Assembly (NCBI GenBank): GCA_020809705.1
Contig: CP085828.1
Location: 558,001 to 622,000 of the forward strand
Direction of reading: 5' to 3'
Length of the DNA: 64,000 nt
Origin: Calonectria ilicicola
Taxonomy: Eukaryota; Ascomycota; Sordariomycetes; Hypocreales; Nectriaceae
This document shows, in pieces, positions 47,308 to 56,934 of this stretch; position 1 is the first letter of the stretch; each line of letters begins with the position of its first letter. The notes beneath the pieces were generated by a model. That model worked only from the letters and a program-made list of their open reading frames with translations, was not told the origin of the DNA and searched no databases. The position numbers were made by a program, and so were the translations under genes.

Positions 47308-49259
47308 CTAGTAGATGGCTCTCTCCCATATACTTCTCCCTAGATAGCGTGCCTGATCCAAGTTCCAGGTAGTCTTTAACAATCGTTTTTCAGCATCCTC
47401 CCAGCGCCTGACTTGGGAATTTTGACTCCAAGTCCGAATAAAACTGTCCATACAACGTGCAACCACCTGTAGTGTCTCGTCTTCAACATACTTTTGGTGC
47501 TTTTCTAAGCTATAAGCCCCCGTGAAAACCTTCCAGAACCAGAAATCCGACAAGTTGGCGTCTCCTAGTTCATGCGTGCTACGATTTAGATCCCTGGCTA
47601 GAATCACAATTACTTGTCGGTAGAGGCGGTGCTCCATGGTCTCTCCTCCATTCCATAGCTCAAGGACACTATACAAGTAAAGTCCTATGGCGATAACGAC
47701 ACCACACCAGGAGGTTATAAGCCGAGGTTGGGAATGTCCTGGGATAGTGGTTTTGCCAGTTCCAAACAAGGAAGCGATGTGAGATTGGGCAATTACCAGA
47801 TCCAGTCTGGATGCCGCTCCTTCGCTCCAAACCAAGCCAGGATCGGCATCGCCTTTTCCAGAGCTAGCCAACTGGGTTGTTTTGGTTAAGGTTCTTAGGC
47901 ATTCAATCATGGGCAACCCGTCAACGTCAGAAAACGTGGCCCCCGCAGGGAGTGCGCCAAAAAAGAATGGGGATAGACCGGCTGCTTCTAGCCGCCTTCC
48001 CAGACATCCTATATCCTCTTCATGCCATTTGTGGATTTGCGATATGAAACTCATGTAATCTGCCACTTTCGAGGTTCCCAGCATATGGGTGAGGATTTTG
48101 CTACTAGCTATTCGACTTTTGGCACCATGAATGCAGATATAGGTCCTGTAATAGCGCTTTAGTGACTGATGAATAAAATATTGACGGAGGCACTTACAGT
48201 ACAAGAAAACGGTATGCAAGCTCATCATCAAACGGTATATCGGCATCGAGATCGAGATCGGGATGCAATGGGCGATGCATATCTACAACAGTCATCAGAC
48301 CTTCAAGATGGGCTTCGGCGTTTGCCACATTGCCGAAACTGCACTAAGAAAATAAGGATTAGTATGCAGGTGCAAGATTTATCGGGCTATCATATCTTGA
48401 AATAATCGGTCATTGGAAAAGAATAAGTTCGGGATGCAGTATACCTCAGTTAAACAAAGCGTAGCAATGTGTCTCATAAAAGTCGTAAAACCCGTTGACT
48501 GTGGGCTCTGAATCCATTCGTTGAGCATCTGAATCAGCTCAACCATGTGGAACAAAAAAGTTGCCTCAAATTCTCTCAGCCCACCAACTGTCCAGGCATA
48601 GTGTAAGCCAGCTACGAGCATCGTATCTCGAAGGGCGTCTGGGTGCTTTACGATAGCGGGTAGGCTGTGTACCATAATGGTGTCAGCCAAATACAGAAAA
48701 GGCAAGTGAAATTGGAATGGTGGGCGGCCGGCTTACAGGTCTTTTTCTTTAAAGGTAGGAGAAATGATGCTGGCATCCCTTGATTGGTGAACTAAACTCA
48801 GGGTCAGCCCTGGATGAGTAAGGAGTTACATGCTGGTTGGCTAACAATAATGGAGTAACTCCTTTGACTTGAAGGGCATCTGTATTGAGAAGGCATCAAA
48901 GGGGTCCAGGATACTGGACACTGGAGGATTCTTGAGCGAGATCAATTGTTGCTCGCTTGTGGGGAGAATCCATGGCTGCTGCTGACCAGGAACCACCTTG
49001 GCTCTGCGGTCGCGTAGTGGGATAATCGGACCACCAAAATCGCAGTCCCTCTCAGCCTTAATGCATCTATTACTGTAAAGAGATCAGCAACTAAGCACGG
49101 ATAGTTTAAACCGCGTATCTGGTCAGATGAGGAAAAGTCAGCTTACCAGGTTGGCTGATTACCATCGCACCTGACATGGCGCTTCCTACAGGTGAGACAG
49201 CCCGCTTTACTGCGGGTATGGGACTTGCGTGTCCTCCCCGATGGAGTTGACTGCTCCAT
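47308..49259 (-). pseudogene. Zn2Cys6 transcription factor, frameshifted in exon 5
   Basis: Six exons on the minus strand: 49259-49147, 49072-48846, 48791-48737, 48664-48445, 48344-48198 and 48145-47308; 532 aa when the extra base is discounted. The cluster is split by intron 1: GCLTCRKRHVRCDGNQPTC then NRCIKAERDCDFGGP. The rest is a fungal-specific regulatory domain (KELLHYF, MLVAGLHYAWTVGG, FMRHIATLCLTE, AEAHLEG joined to LMTVVDMHRP). In exon 5 the C-run 48300-48302 (GGG on the coding strand) has one base more than the frame allows; all other exons close exactly. Either a sequencing error or a recent loss-of-function mutation in a regulator. Head-to-head with the alpha/beta hydrolase at 49693, a plausible target. 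Confidence 0.8.
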
Positions 49260-49692
49260 TTGTAGGACAACTATAACTATTGCCTGGAATGAGATCTGTG
49301 CGGCACCCGTTATGAATCCACTGCGAGTACCCCTGAAGGAGACGCGATGACGATGACTCTTAGAAAGCGTATGGCGGGTCGGGGCGGCCGCGGAGACGGA
49401 CCCTGGCGCCAATCGGGGTAGGCTCACAAATGACGCTATGCCTCTTCCGGACAAATTGACGAGTTCTGTCCAACAAAGGTCCTGGAGTCTTGTGGCGTTC
49501 AGTACACCACGAAAAACACTCGGTATATCGGGTCTTGTTAGGGGAATGGGAGTCTGGATGCTGTCTCAAATGTAGAAGCCTGCTGGTATATATTCCCTCC
49601 ATACATCCATCAAATGATTATGATTACCCCATCAGGTTCTTTTTCATCATCATCAACTCACAATCCCCAATTGAAGTCAATTTCTCCCAATC
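49260..49692. promoter_or_regulatory. divergent promoter, Zn2Cys6 factor / hydrolase
   Basis: About 430 bp between the regulator's start (minus) and the hydrolase start (plus). TATATATT at 49587-49594 lies about 100 bp before the hydrolase ATG. The minus-strand frame is open farther upstream to 49454, so a longer regulator N-terminus is possible. Confidence 0.5.
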
Positions 49693-50466
49693 ATGTCTTC
49701 CACCCCTACGCTCATCATGGTCCCTGGTGGATGGCATGGCCCCGAAACCTGGGATAAACTAGCATCGGCACTCAAAGCTCACAACATCAACTCTGTCCCA
49801 GTGACTCTGCCCACCACAACCTCGAATCCCTCGGCAAACTTTTCAGACGATGTCAAGGCCGTCCGAGATGCCATCACGGCAGAGACAACCCAGGGCCGTA
49901 ATATCGTCATAGTCGTCCACTCATACGGCGGTGCAGTTGGCGGCAGTGCTGTCAAGGGCCTCACTCCGCCTCCTGCAGGCACTTCATCTGAAAATGGCGC
50001 ACATGGTCACGTTATCGGCATTTTCATGATAAGTACTGGGTTTGTGGTTGAGGGAATGACTTTCATGGAGGGCATCGGTGGAAAGCCCCCACCAACATGG
50101 ACGGATGACACAGAAACCGGCTTTGCCAAAATTGTGGTCGACCCAAGAGACATGTTCTATCACGACCTTCCCGAACAGGAGGGAATTGACCGAGTAAACA
50201 AACTTCGTGATCAATCTATGAAGGCGTTCACCGAGGGCTATGAGGCGGCTTATACGGGCTGGAAACATGTTCCTGTCTGGTACCTTGCAACCTCACAGGA
50301 TAGAGCCTTTCCATTCGAGGTTCAAAAGGTCATGGTTCAAGGAGCAAAGAGTATGGGATGTGATGTGACTCTGAGGGAAATTGAGAGCAGTCACTCCCCT
50401 ATGCTGAGCAAGCCAACGGAAACGGCTGACGTCATTGTCGAAGCTATCACAGCTTTTACGAAATGA
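49693..50466 (+). CDS. alpha/beta hydrolase
   Basis: Single exon, 257 aa. Small cytosolic alpha/beta-fold hydrolase of the salicylate-esterase/hydroxynitrile-lyase-like group (AB_hydrolase_6). Motifs: MVPGGWHGPETWDKL (oxyanion region, residues 9-23), nucleophile elbow VHSYGG with Ser77, acid Asp203 in ATSQDRAFPFE and catalytic His234 in ESSHSPMLSKP. All three catalytic residues are present, so it should be active as an esterase or similar enzyme. Substrate unknown. No signal peptide. Divergently arranged with a Zn2Cys6 regulator, a common fungal arrangement for an inducible catabolic or detoxifying enzyme. Confidence 0.9.
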   Translation: MSSTPTLIMVPGGWHGPETWDKLASALKAHNINSVPVTLPTTTSNPSANFSDDVKAVRDAITAETTQGRNIVIVVHSYGGAVGGSAVKGLTPPPAGTSSENGAHGHVIGIFMISTGFVVEGMTFMEGIGGKPPPTWTDDTETGFAKIVVDPRDMFYHDLPEQEGIDRVNKLRDQSMKAFTEGYEAAYTGWKHVPVWYLATSQDRAFPFEVQKVMVQGAKSMGCDVTLREIESSHSPMLSKPTETADVIVEAITAFTK

Positions 50467-50756
50467 AGACCAGAGCCAAACTCTGTAATTTAGGTTGTGA
50501 TGATTCATACCCAATTGTAATACTAGAATAAGTATGAATAAAATCTTGACTCCATTTTTGTCAAATTAAGGGCGTGGAGGATCGCGGGGTATCCTCTGAC
50601 TCATAAATTGAATTAAGAGTCACAATTCCATCCGTTCATTAAAAATTGGTATTTATTTTCGAATAAATTTCCGAATATCATTTCACTATTTTGACGTCAA
50701 TTATTGAAGATCAGAAAAATAATACTCACAGTGCGACTCAACCAAACATCTTCAAA

Positions 50757-51801
50757 ATGGCCACTAATTCGGCATCCTATGGTATGTTCCACCGAATTGA
50801 CCTATGTACTGAGGCTTACAAAGGAATAAGTGACTCTCGATGTCTTCACAGATAAAAGGTAATGATTATTGAGTCGTCAAAGCTGATTGCTAACCAGAAG
50901 CAAATGCAGATTCAAGGGTAACCAGGTAGCCATTGTAGATGTGTCTACTACGCCATTGTCCGCAGAGAACATGCAGATGATTGCCCGGGAGTTCAACTTT
51001 TCTGAAACTGTTTTCCTCAACTGGCCAGACAAATCTCAGAGACCCAAAATTCATATTTTTACACCCGTCAATGAAATGGACTTTGCCGGCCATCCAGTCA
51101 TCGGCACGGGCCATGCTCTGTTCCGACAGCTTCGCTCAAGCAATGACGACACCTCCAAACCGGTCCCCAATTCTTTGGATATCGAAATAAAAGCTGGCGT
51201 CGTAACTGTGAAATACGATGCGGATGCGCAAACAGTCGCCGCTGATATACCGCACAACGTTCATGTTCACTCCACCGCTGCCCCACTCCAATCCATCCTA
51301 CAAACCCAACCAGGGCTTGCCAACCACCAGGTCAAGCCTGGATTTCCAGTTACTTCTATTGTCAACGGGGTTGCCTATGTTTTGGTTGACCTCACTGACC
51401 AACCCGATGCTTTTGATGGCTTACAGCCGGGCCCATGTCCGAATGTTGAGTTGGATCAGGCATGGGCACCATCATTCGTTGGAATCATGTATTACAAGGT
51501 AATGGGCACACGCAATTCTGAAGGAAAAAATATTTGGGACCTTCGGGTACGAATGATTGCCATCAACCTAGAAGATCCGGCTTGTGGTAGCGGATCCAGT
51601 TCTTTGGGCGCGTATCTCGCACTCCAGCACGGCCAGGCTAACGGATCCTACCGGTTTTATTTGGATCAGGGCTCCGAGATTGGAAGAGACAGCAACATCA
51701 TAGTGGATATCGAGCTCAACGAAGATGGGAACAAGATCAAGTCTGTGGTGCTTTTGGGTCGCGCGACACTTGTCACGGAGGGCAAGATACTACTGCCATG
51801 A
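50757..51801 (+). CDS. PhzF-like isomerase family protein
   Basis: Three exons: 50757-50781 (25 nt), 50831-50858 (28 nt) and 50910-51801; introns of 49 and 51 bp; 314 aa. The two tiny exons supply MATNSASYVTLDVFTDKR and join to FKGNQVAIVDV, giving the complete first strand of the PhzF fold. Catalytic-region landmarks: IAREFNFSETVFL (active-site Glu), MDFAGHPVIGTGHALF and LEDPACGSGSSSLGAYLA, which corresponds to the DPATGSA motif of the family. PhzF proteins have a diaminopimelate-epimerase-like fold and catalyse cofactor-independent isomerisations. Most fungal members have no known substrate, and no other phenazine gene is present. Same strand as the hydrolase, 290 bp downstream. Confidence 0.87.
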
Positions 51802-52044
51802 AAATCAGAAGCAAACAAATGCTTCAATTAGCTATTATTCTAGGTAATTCTAGAGAAGAATAAAGTCGCAGCCAAATTGCAACAATCTATCAAGTGGACC
51901 ATTACCCCCCATAATTGGTATACCGCATTCTGCAAATCCTACTCAGCCGAAGCGTCGACCATCCGTAATGTCGGAAAAGGTCAAGCATTTTCGTAAACGC
52001 CTAAGAAAAATACCACTTTAACCGCCCCTTACTATAAAGAAAAA
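51802..52044. other. intergenic between convergent genes
   Basis: About 240 bp between convergent PhzF-like and kinase genes. Nothing recognised. Confidence 0.4.
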
Positions 52045-53199
52045 TCACCTTCGAGCACAGTTTTCCACGATCCAAGGGTGCGTCAGTGCTTGGTCGAGCG
52101 GCAGTCGCTTTGAGGCATCAACCTTCAATAACTATGATATTGATTAGCTTGGTAACTCAATGGTGGAGAGGCATCATACCGATCGAATAAAGTCTTTTGC
52201 AAGAGGACTCAAATAAGCCGGAAGCGGTTTCATATCGCACTTGGAAATTCTCATCTTTGTCATAAGAGCCGCATCTTCCTCAAAGGGAGCCTCTCCCGTG
52301 AGGAATTCATAAGTTAGGACCCCAAGAGTCCACTGATCCACAGCACTGGTATACTTTTTCCTGCGCACCTCCAGCATTTCCGGGGGTAAATAGTCCAATG
52401 TTCCACAGAGGGTGTCTCGTCTATTGCTGGACGTATGCACACTGTATCCGAAATCGGCAAGCTTCAACTCTCCATAGGGGCCGACGAGAATATTCTCTGG
52501 TTTAATATCGCGGTGCATGATATTCTTCTTGTGAAGATAACTCAAAGCCTCTGCGACCTGCGCAGCATATTGGGCAGCTCGCCTTTCAGAAAAACACCCT
52601 GCCTTTCTCAAGACCTTGTAAAGTTCGCCACCAGGAGCATAGTCGAGGATAAGGAATATTCGTCGCGAATCGTGAAACCAGCTGTGGAAGGCGAGAATAC
52701 CGGGATGTCGTAGATTGCTATGCACTTCAATTTCGCGCCGAACGTGGACCTCTGCATTTTCACGCAGAATTTCGTCCTTATTCAGAACCTTGAGGGCGCA
52801 AATGAAGCCCGAAGGCCTGTGCTTGGCGAGATATACCCGCCCAAACTTCCCCTTTCCGAGAGGCCGTCCAATCTCAAACATGCCGAGGTGCATGTCCTCG
52901 CTGGAGGTGGCGGGCAGATCTATCTGGACTGGCAGAGGTATCCTGATTGGGAGAGGTATCCTGACTTGGGGAGATAGCTTGACTTGGGGAGATAGCTTGA
53001 CTTGAGGAGACGCTTTAACTTGAGGAGACGTCTTAACCTGGGGAGAAGGGTTCGTCGATTCGTCCTTCACGAGCTTGATAGTTGGAGCCGGGATTTTTGG
53101 GCGCGGCGGAGGCGGCGGCGGCAGCATACGATTCATCCATGCCAGCTTGAGGATGCGCGAACGCTCCTCTGATTTCATTCGGGTCGCTTGAACATCCAT
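52045..53199 (-). CDS. Aurora-like serine/threonine kinase with SPQVK repeats
   Basis: Exons 53199-52180 and 52131-52045 with a 48 bp intron (GTATGA donor, GCTAATC branch, CATAG acceptor); about 368 aa from [12 protein letters not shown]. The catalytic domain matches Aurora/Ipl1 kinases: [28 protein letters not shown] (Lys137), [27 protein letters not shown] and the Aurora-specific T-loop [17 protein letters not shown]; end [18 protein letters not shown]. It differs from canonical Aurora at DFGYSVH (DFGWSVH usual) and VDQWTLGVL (DLWSLGV usual). The N-terminus has a proline run, then a six-residue tandem repeat ([18 protein letters not shown]...). No ATG lies between 53199 and an in-frame TAG near 53310, so an upstream exon is possible. 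Probably a diverged second Aurora copy. Confidence 0.85.
52943..53050 (-). repeat. 18-bp tandem repeat (6 units) inside kinase gene
   Basis: Six consecutive 18-nt units encoding SPQVKx hexapeptides. Units 2 and 3 (52961-52978, 52979-52996) differ at one base, and the outer units are more diverged. Two further degenerate units ([12 protein letters not shown]) lie on the catalytic-domain side. Confidence 0.85.
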
Positions 53200-55195
53200 T
53201 TGGCACGATTTCTGCCCGGGCTGTTGTAGGTTGATGGCATTCTCCGGACGCCGTTGCACTTGAGACTGTCGAAATTCGTAGTCGTAGAGACTGATGAACT
53301 ACCTACAAAGGGGAGTAATGAATGAATGTGGGGGAACCCGGTAGCCATGCGAACGCATTTTTGGCCAACAATGAGTGTCACCTAGACAACACATACCAAA
53401 CCGATGATTAAAGACACAATTCCCCATCCATTCCGCGCCAGTTCCCCAAACATGCGGGCCGCCCGAAAGAAGCGAATACTAGCGCCGTAGATCAACAGGG
53501 GTCAAAATCTCGGCATACGTAGTTTGGTGGTGTGGTTCAACAATCTTCTAGTGTTTGGTGTTGTTGATGGGGAAAATTAGAGTGCGAATTAATGATGCTA
53601 CTAATTACATGCAACGGGCGGAGGGAGAGCCAAAAAATCACCTTGTTTATTCGTGGCATCAAAGGTTGACCCCCTTTTTGAATCCGTTTGTCCGTCAAGT
53701 TTCTTTTGTGAAGCCCACTTGTCACCCAGCTAGCTGTTAGTCTTGAGTCGGAGATGGGTCGCTTATAGCGCCACGGACAAGACGACCCAATCACCGATCA
53801 ATCCTCTCCATGGGCTACGTCGCAAGAACGCCGTCGTCATTTGGCTACCTCGCCCAAATATCACACGAAATCAGGAAATTTAATTTTCACCAGTCGGTTC
53901 AATTGCATGTCTCGAATCAACATTATATGAACATAAGTTGAGCGAAAACCCGATCGCGTACGGTTTGTGATTGGCATACACCATTGCAGCAGTGGCACAA
54001 TTACACAGCATAGGAATACTTCATCCAAAATATACGTGAACGAACCAGAATCTGTCACTGAGTTTGGCATTCTAGAAAACTACGTTATTCACAACCAAAT
54101 AGACTGACACAGGTGTATTGTCTGAGCCTAGCAAGTCTAGGAAAGTAAAAGGCCCCTTGCGGGTTACAAATTACAACGAGCCTTCTTGTGCGCACAAATA
54201 GAGAGCCGTTAGCTCTGGCTATTCTAGAAAAGTTCCAAGAACACCCAAAGGAATACGGTTTCCTTTGCGCACACATGCTTTGAAAATGCGAATGGTTCCA
54301 GTAAAAGTTTGCCAATGGCGAGATCCCGGATCAATCTGTGATCAACATATGCATTAGTCATATTTTGCATAGTAAATGTATTGGGGAAGTCGCCTGGCTA
54401 TCTGAAAATTATTAGGGGCACTACACTGTTCATCTGCTATCGTATTGGCCAGGATTAGCTACATATGGAACGGGGTTTGTGGTATGAATAGTGCTATGTC
54501 GGATTGTCACTCATTTCGTCTATTTTCCTCTTGAAACTAAATTATTTTACCCCTTCGAGATATCAGGCCTAAGACCAAACCCAACATGATGTATACTCTT
54601 TAGAAGATCATGATTACTGAAAAGTTATCCTCCTAACCAAGAAGAAGGACCACATTGGCTCTTCTCTCGGTCGCCACACACATCTCCTCGCCTTGCCCGG
54701 TTTTCACTTCTGCCTAAATTTGCCACATGGCGATAATTGCTTTTTGCGAAGGTATCCCCCTTATTAGTCAGCCGTTGCTGATCATTTGCCACAGGAGGTG
54801 GTTCATCACTTCGCGAAGTAATCGTGGCGTCACAGGCACAGTTGGCGGGGTGAGCTGTGTTGATGACAGTCATACGGCGCGATAGAGAAAATTGGACAGA
54901 ATTGGAGGGGATTTGAGCCGTCTCTAGAAGAGGGCGGTGAGGCTATAAAAATGCCATGTTTGTGCACTTTGAGACCGTGTCAGTGACACAAGATATGACT
55001 GGTCATACGTGCCGTCCGAGCAGCGCGTGACTAGCGCCAACGTCTCAAGGGTCAACTGTGAAGGCGAGAAAGATTTAACCCCGCCCATTGTCAACCTCTG
55101 TCAAACTCGGTCGCCCAAAAACAATCCTCAATTCACTGGCCATCAGTGTCATCGACTTCATACCCGATCCATGCTCGCCTCCGCCAGACGCATCG
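53200..55195. other. intergenic region
   Basis: About 2 kb between the kinase and the next gene. AT-rich between about 53870 and 54620. The kinase frame continues without ATG to about 53310. No other gene supported. Confidence 0.4.
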
Positions 55196-55810
55196 ATGTC
55201 GGCCCCTCCGACCTTCCTCACCCTGCCCCTCGAGATCAGGGATGCCATATATGACTTGGCATTTGACAGGATCAGACGCAGTAGAGTGATCCATGGCGAC
55301 ACCATCTACACAAAATCCGCCGCTCCACTCCTATATGTCGATGAGATCATCACGAACGACCTCATGCCGCGCCTCTACCGCAACCATGTACTATTATTGG
55401 CTCTTCAAGAGCCCAGCGTCGCCCCGAACTCTGTCAAACCTGTCATCCCGGATTTTGAGCGCCTTTCATTCATGAGGAAACAGAGGTCAACCAAGTTATC
55501 TGTGAGGATAATACAAGCAGAACGCGTCCAAATTACAGATGTCGAGGAAATGGAAAGCATTGATAGCGGTGACTTTTGTGATTCATGGCGAAAAGTAAAA
55601 GAATTCTCGAACAAGTTCGTAGATGTTTTATTAAATGTGAAGGACCAGTTTCCTTCATTACATATCATGGAGTTTATTTTTCGGGAATCTTTCCCGCATT
55701 TGTGGTCCGCGCCGTTGACACGTTTGAAGAATGGATGGGATGGGCTTCGGATTTACATCAAGGTCAGTGAACTCGGAGATTCTCGCCAAAACCGAGGCCA
55801 AAGACGGTAG
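55196..55810 (+). CDS. F-box-like/DUF7730-type hypothetical protein
   Basis: A 204-aa frame from the ATG at 55196 (MSAPPTFLTLPLEIRDAIYD). It opens with the LPLEIRDAIYDLAF signature shared by fungal F-box-like and DUF7730 proteins, followed by a helical body (SVRIIQAERVQITDVEEM, VKEFSNKFVDVLLNVKDQF). The C-terminus after YIK (about 55766) may be intronic: a GTCAGT donor occurs there and the last 14 codons look non-conserved. The frame is open upstream to 55088, but 55196 is the first ATG in it. Function unknown. Confidence 0.6.
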   Translation: MSAPPTFLTLPLEIRDAIYDLAFDRIRRSRVIHGDTIYTKSAAPLLYVDEIITNDLMPRLYRNHVLLLALQEPSVAPNSVKPVIPDFERLSFMRKQRSTKLSVRIIQAERVQITDVEEMESIDSGDFCDSWRKVKEFSNKFVDVLLNVKDQFPSLHIMEFIFRESFPHLWSAPLTRLKNGWDGLRIYIKVSELGDSRQNRGQRR

Positions 55811-56097
55811 ACGCGAGGAGGGTATAATTCTTTCTAGACCTTTTTTTATTGTACGATTTTCTCAGCAATCGAGTGGGAGTGTCCAGATCAATAGACACCA
55901 TAATCTAGTCTATACCCGGGAGTCACCTAAAACTGTTGGAGACAAGGAAGACCCTTGAGAGCGCTAAAATGAGGAGCAAATGATTCAGGCTTCATTAAAT
56001 TAGAATGAGAGCGTGCGCAAAGTTGTCAGCCCAGGCCGTGTTGTGAACCATATCAACGAACTGCTCCCTCAGCCGTAAAAAAAAAAATCCCCTCCAA
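55811..56097. other. intergenic between convergent genes
   Basis: Roughly 290 bp with an A-run at about 56077-56085. Nothing recognised. Confidence 0.4.
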
Positions 56098-56501
56098 TTA
56101 TTTTTCCAGCGGCACTACTGTGGTCTCAGAGTGGTTAAATTTCCGGATTCCCTCCCGGATAATTTTTAGCTGAGACGGGCAGTTGGGGTCCGGGCAAGCG
56201 ACGCAAGCATCAGTCGTCATCCAGTCATTTCGAGATGTCGGACGTTGCTTTGCTGCCAAAAGCGGTAAAACTGAGGCTTTCAGATCGGTTAGCTCGGGTC
56301 CTATACGAAAACAGGGGTCTTTGGCTTACAAAGGCTGTAGATGCTAAAACCCTGGTTTGGAGGGAGGTAGAGCATTTCGCCCTTGAGTGTGAAATAATCG
56401 CCGTCCTTGGCCCCGCAGAGGATTCTCTTGCCGGGAGGGCAGACAACCTCTACGCGGAGGTCGTAGAGCTCAAACTCTTCATTGGGGCTTGTGTTTGACA
56501 T
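56098..56501 (-). CDS. TIGR04076-like small protein
   Basis: Exons 56501-56330 and 56276-56098 on the minus strand with a 53 bp intron (GTAAGC donor, GAGCTAACC branch, GAAAG acceptor); 116 aa. The splice restores IYSLSSVLPLLAAKQR, and the protein ends REGIRKFNHSETTVVPLEK. Earlier landmarks: EFELYDLRVEVVCPPGKRIL, GDYFTLKGEMLYLPPNQGF and DACVACPDPNCPSQLKII. These match small proteins of the TIGR04076 type (YDLxVxVxxxxG, GDxFxxxG, LPPxQGxxxY, CPDP), function unknown. The Cys-x2-Cys and Cys-x4-Cys arrangement could bind a metal. A plus-strand ORF over the same bases (56235-56498) is its shadow. Head-to-head with the amino-acid permease. Confidence 0.82.
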
Positions 56502-56934
56502 TTTCGTTATTCTTTTTTAATGTTGACTCTTGAATTTGTCTTGTACACTGAGAGCCTTCTTTCTGCTTTACTTATTTCTCTGAGGAATTTATCGATAACT
56601 GATACCGGGTGCCGGGGGTTTATCTCAAGAGCCGACCAGCACTAATTTGCGGGGCCGGCGTTCAAAATTAGTGCCTGCAGCGCCCGTGTGTGCGATGCAC
56701 CGGTGATTAAAACACGCTGGCCGGCGTTCTAAGCCAGACCTATCTCTCTGATAGGGGCAGCGTATCAGTGGAGAAGGTTTGCCAGGCGCGGCATAGGCTC
56801 GCCGAGGTTGCATACAAGAACTCCATGGGTCGATCATTAAAACGAGTGGGATAACTTTCTTTTTCCACCGTGTGCATGTGCATCATTGTTTCCTAGTTGA
56901 AGTCGGTGTCTAGGAAACATAGGACGGCCTCGAG
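56502..56934. promoter_or_regulatory. divergent promoter, TIGR04076-like / permease
   Basis: About 430 bp between the two start codons. Near 56642-56732 are two similar segments (ACTAATTTGCGGGGCCGGCG and AAACACGCTGGCCGGCGTTC), each containing a GGCCGGCG core followed by TTC; GATAAG/CTTATC core words are not obvious. Co-regulation of the pair is possible but inferred only from layout. Confidence 0.45.

Noticed and set aside
49260..49454. Upstream extension of the Zn2Cys6 regulator (open frame to 49454)
   Set aside because: The ATG at 49259 gives the usual short N-terminus before the Zn cluster; the extension has no conserved sequence, though it cannot be excluded.
56235..56498. Plus-strand ORF of 87 codons
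   Set aside because: Antisense shadow of the TIGR04076-like gene, whose two exons show family motifs and a clean intron.
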